Origin: Pseudocitrobacter faecalis
GTDB taxonomy: Bacteria; Pseudomonadota; Gammaproteobacteria; Enterobacterales; Enterobacteriaceae
NCBI GenBank assembly: GCA_003315335.1
Contig: QNRL01000004.1
Coordinates: 1-64,000, forward strand
DNA length: 64,000 nt
Reading direction: 5' to 3'
Part shown: positions 55,099 to 64,000 of the stretch, one piece after another
Layout of the letters: the number at the start of each line of letters is the position of its first letter
Position numbering within the stretch: position 1 is the stretch's first letter
Translations under genes and position numbers: made by a program
Notes under the pieces: generated by a model
Seen by the model: only the letters and a program-made list of their open reading frames with translations
Databases searched by the model: none
Told to the model about the DNA's origin: nothing

Positions 55099-56949
55099 AT
55101 GGCCTTATTACAAATTAGTGAGCCTGGTCTGAGTGCCGCGCCGCATCAGCGTCGTCTGGCGGTTGGCATTGATTTAGGCACCACCAATTCTCTGGTTGCG
55201 ACGGTCCGTAGCGGTCAGGCGGAAACACTGGCTGACCGCCAGGGCCGTCACCTGCTGCCCTCTGTTGTCCATTACCAGGCACAGGGCCACGTCGTGGGTT
55301 ATGATGCGCGCACCAATGCCGCGCAGGATCCAGCTAACACGATAAGCTCCGTCAAACGTCTGATGGGCCGCTCGCTGGCTGACATCCAGGCGCGTTATCC
55401 GCACCTGCCGTACCAGTTTGAGGCGAGCGAAAATGGCCTGCCGATGCTGGTCACTGAAGCCGGTGTGCTGAACCCGATTCGCGTCTCTGCCGATATCCTC
55501 AAAGCGCTGGCGGCGCGGGCAACTGAATCGCTCGCCGGTGAACTTGACGGCGTGGTGATTACCGTTCCGGCCTATTTTGACGATGCACAGCGTCAGGGCA
55601 CCAAAGACGCCGCGCGTCTGGCGGGCCTGCACGTGCTGCGTCTGCTCAACGAACCGACTGCTGCGGCCATTGCCTATGGCCTGGATTCCGGTCAGGAAGG
55701 CGTGATTGCCGTCTATGACCTGGGCGGCGGTACGTTTGATATCTCTATTCTGCGCTTAAGTCGCGGCGTGTTTGAAGTGCTGGCGACGGGGGGGGATTCC
55801 GCCCTCGGCGGTGATGACTTCGACCATTTGCTGGCGGACTACATTCGCGAACAGGCGGGTATTCCCGATCGCAGCGATAACCGCGTCCAGCGTGAACTGC
55901 TGGATGCTGCCATCGCCGCTAAAATCGCCCTGAGTGACGCTGACAGCGTGACGGTTGAGGTTGCTGGCTGGAAAGGCGACATCACCCGCGAACAGTTTAA
56001 CGACCTTATTTCCCCGCTGGTTAAACGTACTCTGATGGCCTGTCGCCGCGCTTTGAAAGACGCAGGCGTGGAAGCGGATGAGGTGCTGGAAGTCGTGATG
56101 GTCGGTGGGTCTACTCGTGTACCGCTGGTGCGTGAACGCGTGGGTGAATTCTTTGGCCGCACGCCGCTTACCTCCATCGACCCGGATAAAGTGGTCGCCA
56201 TTGGCGCGGCGATTCAGGCCGATATTCTGGTGGGTAACAAGCCAGACAGTGAAATGCTGCTGCTGGACGTTATCCCGCTGTCGCTCGGTCTGGAGACCAT
56301 GGGCGGGCTGGTTGAGAAAGTGATCCCGCGTAACACCACCATTCCGGTGGCGCGAGCGCAGGAGTTTACCACCTTCAAAGATGGCCAGACGGCGATGTCT
56401 ATTCACGTGATGCAGGGCGAGCGCGAACTGGTGCAGGATTGCCGCTCGCTGGCGCGCTTTGCGTTGCGTGGTATTCCGGCGCTGCCGGCGGGTGGCGCGC
56501 ATATTCGCGTCACTTTCCAGGTGGATGCCGACGGGCTGTTAAGCGTGACCGCGATGGAGAAATCCACCGGGGTTGAATCCTCAATTCAGGTCAAACCGTC
56601 CTACGGTCTGACCGACGGTGAAATCGCCACCATGATTCAGGATTCCATGAGCTACGCTGAGCACGATGTTAAAGCCCGTATGCTCGCGGAGCAAAAAGTA
56701 GAAGCAGCACGCGTACTGGAGAGTTTGACCGGTGCTCTGGCCGCCGATGCCGCGCTGTTAAGCGCCGCAGAACGTCAGGAGATTGATGAAGCCGCTGCGC
56801 AGCTGTGCGCGGTAGCCGAAGGTAATGATACTGACGCAATAGAACAAGCCATTAAAAACGTTGATAAACAAACCCAGGAATTCGCCGCTCGCCGTATGGA
56901 TAAATCCGTCCGTACTGCGCTGAAAGGCCAATCCGTGGACGAGGTTTAA
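55099..56949 (+). CDS. hscA: Fe-S assembly chaperone HscA
   Basis: Hsp70-type ATPase that releases clusters from IscU by binding its LPPVK peptide. The 616 residues equal the E. coli length. The ATPase domain contains [13 protein letters not shown] (about 23-35), [14 protein letters not shown] and [14 protein letters not shown]. The substrate-binding domain begins near residue 390 ([16 protein letters not shown]). Unlike DnaK it needs no nucleotide exchange factor. It is 15 bases after hscB and one base before fdx. Confidence 0.99.
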   Translation: MALLQISEPGLSAAPHQRRLAVGIDLGTTNSLVATVRSGQAETLADRQGRHLLPSVVHYQAQGHVVGYDARTNAAQDPANTISSVKRLMGRSLADIQARYPHLPYQFEASENGLPMLVTEAGVLNPIRVSADILKALAARATESLAGELDGVVITVPAYFDDAQRQGTKDAARLAGLHVLRLLNEPTAAAIAYGLDSGQEGVIAVYDLGGGTFDISILRLSRGVFEVLATGGDSALGGDDFDHLLADYIREQAGIPDRSDNRVQRELLDAAIAAKIALSDADSVTVEVAGWKGDITREQFNDLISPLVKRTLMACRRALKDAGVEADEVLEVVMVGGSTRVPLVRERVGEFFGRTPLTSIDPDKVVAIGAAIQADILVGNKPDSEMLLLDVIPLSLGLETMGGLVEKVIPRNTTIPVARAQEFTTFKDGQTAMSIHVMQGERELVQDCRSLARFALRGIPALPAGGAHIRVTFQVDADGLLSVTAMEKSTGVESSIQVKPSYGLTDGEIATMIQDSMSYAEHDVKARMLAEQKVEAARVLESLTGALAADAALLSAAERQEIDEAAAQLCAVAEGNDTDAIEQAIKNVDKQTQEFAARRMDKSVRTALKGQSVDEV

Positions 56950-56950
56950 T

Positions 56951-57286
56951 ATGCCAAAGATTGTTTTTCTGCCCCACCAGGATCTGTGTCCGGATGGCGT
57001 AGTTGTGGAAGCTGAGACCGGTGAAACCATTCTGGATGCGGCGCTGCGTAGCGGTATCGAGATTGAACACGCCTGCGAAAAATCCTGTGCCTGCACCACC
57101 TGCCACTGCATCGTGCGTGAAGGTTTCGATTCTCTGCCGGAAAGCACTGAAGACGAAGACGATATGCTGGATAAAGCCTGGGGGCTGGAACCGGATAGCC
57201 GTCTGAGCTGTCAGGCGCGCGTCACCGACGAAGATCTGGTGGTCGAAATCCCGCGTTACACTATTAACCACGCACGCGAGCATTAA
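56951..57286 (+). CDS. fdx: ISC-type [2Fe-2S] ferredoxin
   Basis: Supplies electrons for cluster assembly on IscU. The 111 residues equal the E. coli length. Cluster ligands are C42, C48, C51 and C87 ([13 protein letters not shown] and LSCQAR). It is of the adrenodoxin-like class. The gene starts one base after the hscA stop, indicating coupling. Confidence 0.98.
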   Translation: MPKIVFLPHQDLCPDGVVVEAETGETILDAALRSGIEIEHACEKSCACTTCHCIVREGFDSLPESTEDEDDMLDKAWGLEPDSRLSCQARVTDEDLVVEIPRYTINHAREH

Positions 57287-57297
57287 CAGAGGATAGT

Positions 57298-57498
57298 ATG
57301 GGACTGAAGTGGACCGACAGCCGTGAAATCGGCGAAGCGCTTTACGACACCTTCCCGGATACCGATCCGAAGACCGTGCGCTTTACTGACCTGCACCAAT
57401 GGATTTGCGACCTTGAGGATTTTGATGATGACCCTCAGGCATCAAATGAAAAAATCCTTGAGGCAATTCTGCTAGTCTGGTTAGACGAAGCTGAATAA
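57298..57498 (+). CDS. iscX: Fe-S assembly protein IscX
   Basis: Small acidic protein of 66 residues, as in E. coli. It binds IscS at the same place as frataxin CyaY and can bind iron, so it probably tunes desulfurase activity. The sequence is rich in Asp and Glu in its second half ([17 protein letters not shown]). It follows fdx by 11 bases and is the last isc gene. Confidence 0.97.
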   Translation: MGLKWTDSREIGEALYDTFPDTDPKTVRFTDLHQWICDLEDFDDDPQASNEKILEAILLVWLDEAE

Positions 57499-57506
57499 GT
57501 CACATA

Positions 57507-57530
57507 ACGGGCTGCCTTCGGGTGGCCCGT
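57507..57530 (+). other. Hairpin after iscX
   Basis: ACGGGC (57507-57512) pairs with GCCCGT (57525-57530), with inner TGCC/GGTG pairing and a TTCG tetraloop. No clear T tract follows, so it may stabilise the isc message or be a weak terminator before pepB. Confidence 0.55.
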
Positions 57531-57568
57531 ATTGCTAATACGGCCCGTTTACGAATAAGGATAAATAA

Positions 57569-58855
57569 ATGACCGAAGCGATGAACATTACGCTGACCAC
57601 GCAGCCCGCCGATGCGCGCTGGGGCGAAAAAGCGACTTATAGCATTAACGATAATGGAATCTCTCTGCACCTGACCGGTAAGGACGACCTGGGCCTGATT
57701 CAGCGCGCGGCGCGTAAAATTGATGGTTTGGGCATTAAACACGTGGCGCTGATCGGCGAAGGCTGGAGCGCTGACAGCGCGTGGGCTTTCTGGGCCGGTT
57801 ATAAAGGGCCGAAGGGCACGCGTAAAGTGGAATGGCCAGAGCTGGATGACGCGCAGCGTCAGGAACTCGATAACCGCCTGACTATCATCGACTGGGTGCG
57901 CGATACCATCAACGCACCGGCGGAAGACGTCGGCCCGTCACAACTTGCACAACGCGCGGTGGATCTGCTGTGCAGCGTCGCTTGTGATCAGGTTTCTTAT
58001 CGCATCACCAAAGGCGAAGATCTGCGTGAGCAGAATTACATGGGTATTCACACCGTAGGCCGTGGCTCTGAGCGTGCGCCGGTACTGCTGGCGCTGGACT
58101 ACAACCCAACCGGCGATAAAGACGCGCCGGTTTACGCCTGCCTGGTCGGGAAAGGTATTACCTTCGATTCCGGCGGTTATAGCCTGAAGCAAAGCGCGTT
58201 CATGGACTCGATGAAGTCCGACATGGGCGGTGCGGCGATGGTAACAGGCGCACTGGCGTTTGCAATTACGCGTGGTTTGAACAAACGCGTCAAACTGTAC
58301 CTCTGCTGCGCCGATAACATGGTGAGCGGTAACGCTTTCAAACTGGGCGATATCATTCACTATCGCAACGGTAAAAACGTCGAAGTGATGAACACCGATG
58401 CTGAAGGGCGTCTGGTGCTGGCCGATGGCCTGATTGATGCCTCTGCGCAGAAACCAGAACTGATCATTGACGCTGCAACCCTGACCGGGGCGGCAAAAAC
58501 GGCGTTGGGCAACGATTATCACGCGCTGTTCAGCTTCGATGACGGCCTGGTAAATCGTATGCTGGCGAGCGCGGCTGCGGAAAACGAACCGTTCTGGCGT
58601 CTGCCGCTGGCGGAATTCCACCGCAACCAGTTGCCGTCCAACTTTGCCGAACTAAATAACACCGCGAACGCTACCTATCCGGCGGGTGCAAGCACAGCGG
58701 CGGGCTTCCTGTCTCACTTCGTTGAAAACTATCACCAGGGCTGGTTGCATATTGACTGCTCCGCTACTTATCGCAAAGGCGCGGTAGAGCAGTGGGCCGC
58801 CGGCGCGACCGGGCTGGGCGTGCGTACGATTGCGAATCTGCTGACCGCTGAATAA
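57569..58855 (+). CDS. pepB: Aminopeptidase B (peptidase B)
   Basis: Cytoplasmic broad-specificity aminopeptidase of the M17 leucyl aminopeptidase family. The protein has 428 residues (E. coli 427). The metal and catalytic sequences are [15 protein letters not shown] (about 193-207), [12 protein letters not shown] and [14 protein letters not shown] (about 275-288), the M17 signature. It follows iscX by 70 bases on the same strand. Confidence 0.97.
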   Translation: MTEAMNITLTTQPADARWGEKATYSINDNGISLHLTGKDDLGLIQRAARKIDGLGIKHVALIGEGWSADSAWAFWAGYKGPKGTRKVEWPELDDAQRQELDNRLTIIDWVRDTINAPAEDVGPSQLAQRAVDLLCSVACDQVSYRITKGEDLREQNYMGIHTVGRGSERAPVLLALDYNPTGDKDAPVYACLVGKGITFDSGGYSLKQSAFMDSMKSDMGGAAMVTGALAFAITRGLNKRVKLYLCCADNMVSGNAFKLGDIIHYRNGKNVEVMNTDAEGRLVLADGLIDASAQKPELIIDAATLTGAAKTALGNDYHALFSFDDGLVNRMLASAAAENEPFWRLPLAEFHRNQLPSNFAELNNTANATYPAGASTAAGFLSHFVENYHQGWLHIDCSATYRKGAVEQWAAGATGLGVRTIANLLTAE

Positions 58856-58862
58856 ATTATTG

Positions 58863-58951
58863 CCCCTCACCCTAACCCTCTCCCAAAGGGAGAGGGAACT
58901 GTTCTGTGCGGTTTTCTCCCTCTCCCTTTGGGAGAGGGCCGGGGTGAGGGG
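58863..58951. repeat. Paired CCCTCTCCC/GGGAGAGGG repeat, pepB-sseB
   Basis: A left unit CCCCTCACCCTAACCC... and an inverted right unit ending GGGGTGAGGGG bracket a spacer with TCTGTGCGGTT. It starts seven bases after the pepB stop and ends 25 bases before sseB. It is the most regular of the four copies. Confidence 0.9.
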
Positions 58952-58975
58952 AAAACCGACATTCTGGAACCCACT

Positions 58976-59752
58976 ATGTCCGAAACCAAAAACGAATTAG
59001 AAACCCTGCTTGAGCAGGCGGCGACCGAACCGGCGCATCGCCCGGCGTTTTTCCGCACGCTGCTGGAATCCACCGTGTGGGTGCCCGGTACAGCGGCGGA
59101 AGGCGAACAAATTGTGGAAGACAGCGCACTCGATTTACAGCACTGGGAAAAGGATGATGGCACTTCCGTTATTCCCTTTTTCACTTCGCTGGAAGCCTTG
59201 CAGCAGGCCGTTGAAGAGGAACAGGCGTTCGTGGTCATGCCCGTTCGCACGTTGTTTGAAATGACTCTTGGCGAAACGCTGTTCCTCAACGCCAAATTGC
59301 CAACCGGGAAAGCGTTCACCCCGCGCGAAATCAGCCATCTGATTGGTGAAGAAGGCAATCCGCTCAGTACCCAGGAAATTCTGGAAGGCGGCGAATCGCT
59401 GATCCTGTCAGAAGTGGCGGAGCCGCCAGCCCAAATGGTCGACTCACTCACGACGCTGTTTAAAACCATCAAACCGGTGAAACGCGCGTTTATCTGTTCT
59501 ATTAAAGAGAGCGCAGAAGGCGAAGCGAATCTGCTGATTGGTATTGAAGCAGACGGTGATATTGAAGAGATTATTCACGCCGCAGGCAGCGTGGCGACCG
59601 ATACGCTACCGGGCGATGAACCGATTGACATCTGCCAGGTGGTAAAAGGGGAAAAGGGAATCAGCCACTTTTTTACCGAACACATCACGCCGTTCTACGA
59701 ACGCCGCTGGGGCGGCTTCCTGCGTGATTTTAAACAGAACCGCATTATCTGA
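58976..59752 (+). CDS. sseB: Enhanced serine sensitivity protein SseB
   Basis: Cytoplasmic protein of 258 residues, as in E. coli, where overproduction makes cells serine-sensitive. It should not be confused with the Salmonella SPI-2 translocon protein of the same name. It has an N-terminal SseB domain (about 15-130) and a C-terminal SseB_C domain (about 145-255, with KPVKRAFICSIKE). The molecular role is unknown. ATG at 58976 matches the family start MSETKNELE; a longer start would run into the repeat. Confidence 0.93.
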   Translation: MSETKNELETLLEQAATEPAHRPAFFRTLLESTVWVPGTAAEGEQIVEDSALDLQHWEKDDGTSVIPFFTSLEALQQAVEEEQAFVVMPVRTLFEMTLGETLFLNAKLPTGKAFTPREISHLIGEEGNPLSTQEILEGGESLILSEVAEPPAQMVDSLTTLFKTIKPVKRAFICSIKESAEGEANLLIGIEADGDIEEIIHAAGSVATDTLPGDEPIDICQVVKGEKGISHFFTEHITPFYERRWGGFLRDFKQNRII

Positions 59753-59761
59753 GTTTGAGGA

Positions 59762-59783
59762 ATGCCGCCCCGTAGGGCGGCAT
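59762..59783. terminator. Hairpin between convergent sseB and sseA
   Basis: ATGCCGCCC (59762-59770), loop CGTA, GGGCGGCAT (59775-59783), a perfect nine-pair stem. Neither side has a real U tract, so its strength as a terminator is uncertain. Confidence 0.55.
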
Positions 59784-59796
59784 CCTGCGGCCCGCG

Positions 59797-60642
59797 TTAT
59801 TTTACCGGCTCAACTGGCAAGTCATCGCGCGCACCCCATTCACTCCAGGCACCGTCGTACAGCGTCACGTCATCAGCCTCCAGCGTTGCCAGTGCCAGCA
59901 CAACCACTGCAGCCGTTACGCCTGAACCGCAGCTGGCGACGATTGGGCGGTTGAGGTCAACGCCTGCGCGGTCAAAAATAGCGGTTAATTCATCCACGGT
60001 TTTCAGTTCACCGTTGAAGACTAAATCGCCCCACGGCACGTTGCGCGCCCCAGGAATGTGCCCACGACGTAAACCCGGACGTGGCTCGTCGACTTCGGCA
60101 TTAAAGCGTGGGGCCGGGCGGGCATCGACAATTTGCGCGGTGCCTTCGTGGCTAATCAGCAGCACATCGGTCAGCCGCTTGATCTTCTGAGCGTCGAATT
60201 TCACTTCGAAGTCGCCTTCGACCATATCGACATTACCCTGCTCAAGCAGATAATCATCGCGTTGCCAGCCTGCTAATCCCCCCGCCAGAATCGAGACTTT
60301 TTCCGCACCAAACGTGCGTAGCATCCACCAGGCGCGCGGGGCTGAGAAAAGATTGCCCTCATCGTAAACCACCAGATGTTTATCGCTACTGACGCCCAAT
60401 TCGCGCATGGCGACGGCAAAGGCTTCCGGGCGAGGCATCATGTGCGGCAGGGAAGAGGTGTGATCCGAGAGCGCTTCAATATCAAAGAAGAGGGCATCCG
60501 GCAGATGGCCGTCGCGGTATTCTGCGGCCATATCACGATGTTCCTGCCCCGGCGGTGCCATCCGGGCATCGATAATTTGAACTTCCGGGTCGTTAATGTG
60601 TTCTGCCAGCCAGTCGGCGGCGACAAAGAAAGAGGTGCTCAT
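59797..60642 (-). CDS. sseA: 3-mercaptopyruvate sulfurtransferase SseA
   Basis: Transfers sulfur from 3-mercaptopyruvate to acceptors, producing pyruvate; in E. coli it contributes to hydrogen sulfide production. The protein has 281 residues, as in E. coli. It is a double rhodanese: an inactive N-terminal repeat (about 1-140) and an active C-terminal repeat with the loop CGSGVTA (Cys about 237), typical of mercaptopyruvate enzymes. ATG at 60642 matches the family start. It is divergent from yfhM. Confidence 0.96.
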   Translation of the reverse strand: MSTSFFVAADWLAEHINDPEVQIIDARMAPPGQEHRDMAAEYRDGHLPDALFFDIEALSDHTSSLPHMMPRPEAFAVAMRELGVSSDKHLVVYDEGNLFSAPRAWWMLRTFGAEKVSILAGGLAGWQRDDYLLEQGNVDMVEGDFEVKFDAQKIKRLTDVLLISHEGTAQIVDARPAPRFNAEVDEPRPGLRRGHIPGARNVPWGDLVFNGELKTVDELTAIFDRAGVDLNRPIVASCGSGVTAAVVVLALATLEADDVTLYDGAWSEWGARDDLPVEPVK

Positions 60643-60861
60643 ATGGGCCTCCATTTATCAGTTGTAAACGAATTGTCGGCGTTTTGCCGGGCAGTGACAA
60701 GTTAATGACTCCTGGTATGTGATAACACCGAATAAGTTACTGAATAAATAATTCAGAAAAATACAGTCATTTAAACGTCCGGGGAGGTGGTAAAAGGCCG
60801 TTCACGCGTAATACTATTGAGCATTCATGACAAACAGGCTCCATAGCCAGAGGTTCTAAGG

Positions 60862-63800
60862 ATGAAACCCTTCCGTTTGGCGGCACTTGCGCTGCTTGCC
60901 GCGTCGACGCTTGCCGGCTGTGATAATAACGATAAAGAGAAAACCGTTGCGCCTGCACCTGCGGACACAACGGCTGCCCCTGCTCCCGCAAAACCTGATA
61001 GCGCGACGTTAGCCAAACTGGCTCAACAGAATCAGGGCAAAGCCTTAACCCTGCTGGATGCCTCTGAAGTGCAGCTTGAAGGCGCGTCAGCGCTGGTGCT
61101 CACTTTCTCGGTGCCGCTCGACCCCAATCAGGATTTCGCCAAAACCGTCCATGTCGTTGATAAAAAGAACGGCAAAATTGACGGTGCCTGGGAGCTTGCC
61201 CCAAATCTGAAAGAGTTGCGTCTGCGGCATCTGGAGCCAAAACGTGAACTGATTGTCACCGTCGACCCTGAGCTGGTCGCGGTGAATAAAGAGACACTGG
61301 GCAAAGGCGTCGAAAAAACCATTTCTACCCGTGATATTGCGCCAACGGTCGGCTTCGCCAGCCGCGGCTCGCTGCTGCCGGGTAAAGTGGTGGAAGGGCT
61401 GCCAGTGATGGCGCTCAACGTCAACAACGTCGATGTCAACTTCTACCGCGTGAAGCCGGAATCGCTGGCGTCGTTTGTTAGTTCGTGGGAATACCGTAAC
61501 TCACTGAGTAACTGGGAATCTGACGAACTGCTGAAGATGGCGGATTTAGTCTATACCGGACGATTCGATCTCAACCCGGAACGTAACACCCGCGAGAAAC
61601 TGCTGCTGCCGCTGAAAGATATTAAACCGTTGCAACAGTCCGGTGTGTATATCGCGGTGATGAATCAGGCAGGACACTACAACTACAGCAACGCCGCCAC
61701 GCTCTTTACCCTGAGCGATATCGGCCTTTCTGCGCACCGCTATCACAATCGACTGGACGTCTTTACCCAAAGTCTGGAAAACGGCGCGGCGCAGGGGGCG
61801 GTCGATGTCCAACTGCTGAACGAAAAAGGGCAAACCCTGGCGCAGGCGAACAGCGATGCGCAGGGCCACGCCACGCTGCAAACCGATAAAGACGCGGCGC
61901 TGGTGCTGGCGCGAAAAGATGGTCAAACCACGCTTCTCGATCTCAAACTTCCGGCGCTCGATCTCGCAGAATTCGCCATTGCCGGTGCGCCTGGCTTTAG
62001 CAAACAGTTCTTCATGTTTGGCCCACGCGATCTCTATCGTCCTGGTGAAACCGTCATTCTTAACGGCCTGCTTCGCGATGGCGATGGCAAACCTTTGGCG
62101 GAACAACCGGTCAAAATCGAGGTGGTGAAACCTGACGGTCAGGTGGTGCGCAGCGTGGTCAGCAAACCGGTGAACGGTCTGTATCAGTTCACCTATCCGC
62201 TCGACAGCGGTGCGGCGACCGGGATGTGGCATATCCGCGCCAACACCGGCGATAACCAGCGTCAGGCGTGGGATTTCCACGTCGAAGATTTCATGCCAGA
62301 GCGTCTGGCGCTAAACCTGAGCGCCGAGAAAACCCCGCTGGCGCCAGAAGATGAGGTGAAGTTTGGCGTAGTCGGTTACTACCTCTATGGCGCACCGGCC
62401 AATGGCAACACCTTACAGGGCAAGCTGTTCCTGCGTCCGCTTCGTGATGCGGTGGCTGCCCTGCCGGGTTTCCAGTTTGGCGATATTGCTGAAGAGAATC
62501 TCTCGCGCAGTCTGGATGAAGCCAGCCTGACGCTGGATGAAAAAGGGCGCGGGGAGGTGACAACATCCAGCCAGTGGCAGGAAGCACATTCCCCGTTGCA
62601 GGTCATTTTACAGGCCAGCCTGCTGGAATCGGGTGGCCGTCCGGTGACGCGTCGTGCCGAACAGGCTATCTGGCCTGCACCGGAACTGCCGGGTATTCGT
62701 CCGCAGTTCGCCAGCAAAGCGGTGTATGACTATCGCACCGACACCACGGTGAATCAGCCGATTGTCGATGAAGGCAGTCAGGCCGCATTTGATATCGTTT
62801 ACGCCAACGCTCAGGGGGAGCGCAAGGCGGTTGAAGGCCTTCAGGTACGCTTGATCCGCGAACGTCGCGACTACTACTGGAACTGGTCAGAAGACGAGGG
62901 CTGGAAATCCCAGTTTGACCAGAAAGACCTGGTGGAAGGCGAAGAGAGCCTTAACCTGAAAGCCGATGAAACCGGTAAGGTCAGTTTCCCGGTTGAGTGG
63001 GGCGCTTATCGTCTGGAAGTCAAAGGGCCGAACGACACCATCAGTAGTGTTCGTTTCTGGGCCGGTTACAGCTGGCAGGATAACAGCGATGGCAGCGGCG
63101 CGGCGCGTCCGGATCGGGTGACCATGAAGCTGGATAAACCGTCCTATAAACCAGGAGGCACCATCAAGTTGCACGTTGCCGCACCGGCGGCGGGCAAGGG
63201 TTACGCGATGGTGGAATCGAGTGAAGGCCCCTTGTGGTGGCAGGAGATAACCGTTCCGGCGGAAGGGCTGGATCTCTCCATTCCGGTGGATAAAAGCTGG
63301 AACCGTCATGACCTCTATTTGAGCACGCTGGTGGTGCGTCCGGGTGATAAATCCCGTTCCGCTACGCCAAAACGCGCGGTCGGTGTACTGCATCTGCCGC
63401 TCGGCGATGAAAACCGTCGTCTGAATATCGCCCTTGATGCGCCTGCGAAAATGCGCCCGAATCAGCCGCTGACGGTGAAAGTGAAAGTCGATCGCAAAGA
63501 AGGCGCTGTGCCAAAACAGGTGAATGTACTGCTTTCGGCGGTGGACAGCGGCGTGCTGAACATTACTGATTACACCACGCCGGATCCGTGGCAGGGCTTC
63601 TTCGGCCAGAAACGCTATGGTGCGGATATCTATGATATCTACGGCCAGGTGATTGAAGGGCAGGGACGTCTGGCGAACCTGCGCTTTGGTGGTGATGGTG
63701 ACGAACTGAAACGCGGCGGTAAGCCGCCGGTTAACCACGTCACCATTATCGCGCAACAGGCCCAGCCGGTAACGCTTGATGAAAATGGTGAAGGCACTGT

Positions 63801-64000
63801 CACTCTGCCAATCGGCGATTTTAACGGCGAGTTGCGCGTGATGGCGCAGGCGTGGAGCGATGAAGATTTTGGCAGCAGCGAAGATAAAGTGGTGGTTGCC
63901 GCGCCGGTCATTGCTGAGCTCAACATGCCGCGCTTCCTGGCGGGTGGCGATACCGCGCGTCTGACGCTCGATATCACTAACCTGACGGATAAACCGCAGA
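60862..64000 (+). CDS. yfhM: Alpha-2-macroglobulin family lipoprotein YfhM (5' part)
   Basis: Protease-trapping lipoprotein of the periplasm, thought to protect the cell together with peptidoglycan synthase PBP1C. The first 1046 residues are present; the E. coli protein has about 1653, so roughly 600 are missing beyond the edge. The lipobox LAGC puts the lipid on Cys20, and Asp21 at +2 is the signal for staying in the inner membrane. MG1/MG2-type beta domains fill the rest. The thioester motif (CxEQ) expected near residue 1190 is outside the window. The start has AAGGA seven bases ahead. Confidence 0.94.
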   Translation, partial: MKPFRLAALALLAASTLAGCDNNDKEKTVAPAPADTTAAPAPAKPDSATLAKLAQQNQGKALTLLDASEVQLEGASALVLTFSVPLDPNQDFAKTVHVVDKKNGKIDGAWELAPNLKELRLRHLEPKRELIVTVDPELVAVNKETLGKGVEKTISTRDIAPTVGFASRGSLLPGKVVEGLPVMALNVNNVDVNFYRVKPESLASFVSSWEYRNSLSNWESDELLKMADLVYTGRFDLNPERNTREKLLLPLKDIKPLQQSGVYIAVMNQAGHYNYSNAATLFTLSDIGLSAHRYHNRLDVFTQSLENGAAQGAVDVQLLNEKGQTLAQANSDAQGHATLQTDKDAALVLARKDGQTTLLDLKLPALDLAEFAIAGAPGFSKQFFMFGPRDLYRPGETVILNGLLRDGDGKPLAEQPVKIEVVKPDGQVVRSVVSKPVNGLYQFTYPLDSGAATGMWHIRANTGDNQRQAWDFHVEDFMPERLALNLSAEKTPLAPEDEVKFGVVGYYLYGAPANGNTLQGKLFLRPLRDAVAALPGFQFGDIAEENLSRSLDEASLTLDEKGRGEVTTSSQWQEAHSPLQVILQASLLESGGRPVTRRAEQAIWPAPELPGIRPQFASKAVYDYRTDTTVNQPIVDEGSQAAFDIVYANAQGERKAVEGLQVRLIRERRDYYWNWSEDEGWKSQFDQKDLVEGEESLNLKADETGKVSFPVEWGAYRLEVKGPNDTISSVRFWAGYSWQDNSDGSGAARPDRVTMKLDKPSYKPGGTIKLHVAAPAAGKGYAMVESSEGPLWWQEITVPAEGLDLSIPVDKSWNRHDLYLSTLVVRPGDKSRSATPKRAVGVLHLPLGDENRRLNIALDAPAKMRPNQPLTVKVKVDRKEGAVPKQVNVLLSAVDSGVLNITDYTTPDPWQGFFGQKRYGADIYDIYGQVIEGQGRLANLRFGGDGDELKRGGKPPVNHVTIIAQQAQPVTLDENGEGTVTLPIGDFNGELRVMAQAWSDEDFGSSEDKVVVAAPVIAELNMPRFLAGGDTARLTLDITNLTDKPQ

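Overview
The window is a 64 kb piece of enterobacterial chromosome, almost entirely core genome. Most genes match the Escherichia coli K-12 block from rrnG to yfhM (read in the opposite direction) in order, strand and protein length. An Enterobacteriaceae host is secure. Three things point away from E. coli itself towards a Citrobacter- or Enterobacter-like relative: many amino-acid differences, a zevAB-like metal transport pair between csiE and suhB where E. coli K-12 has yfhR, and four copies of a CCCTCTCCC/GGGAGAGGG intergenic repeat. The sequence alone does not settle genus. There is no insertion sequence, prophage, integrase, CRISPR array or tRNA gene.

Layout. 1-646: 3' end of 23S rRNA, 5S rRNA and rrn terminator. 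646-14200: kgtP, then yfiM, pssA, patZ, tapT and trxC (minus), yfiF, ung, grcA with a tandem FNR control region, srmB, trmN and nadB. 14500-24300: the envelope-stress operon rpoE-rseA-rseB-rseC from an autoregulated sigma-E promoter, lepA-lepB, rnc-era-recO behind an RNase III-type leader hairpin, pdxJ-acpS and yfhL. 24360-32340: yfhH, pgpC, tadA, mltF and purL with a PurR box. 32340-36930: a BIME, the sRNA gene glmY with a sigma-54 promoter and three GlrR-type boxes, then glrK-qseG-glrR and glnB. 37050-40300: hmp and glyA diverging over NsrR and PurR sites, then yphA.

40417-46917 is a catabolic island for 3-phenylpropionate and cinnamate: the hcaEFCBD dioxygenase operon (minus) diverging from hcaR, followed by transporter gene hcaT. 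Next come csiE, the zevAB-like pair, suhB and trmJ. 51773-57498 is the complete iron-sulfur assembly operon iscRSUA-hscBA-fdx-iscX under two head-to-tail IscR type-1 boxes. pepB, sseB and sseA follow, and the window ends inside yfhM, a bacterial alpha-2-macroglobulin lipoprotein.

Several loops close inside the window. RseA and RseB restrain RpoE, whose promoter RpoE drives. GlrK and GlrR control glmY, which lies directly upstream of them. IscR senses the output of the machine encoded behind it. PurR boxes sit at both purL and glyA, tying purine synthesis to one-carbon supply. Nothing here looks like a wholly undescribed system. The most unusual items are the intergenic repeat family, the BIME bracketed by two copies of one terminator hairpin after purL, three neighbouring genes in a row with UUG starts, and the zevAB-like replacement.
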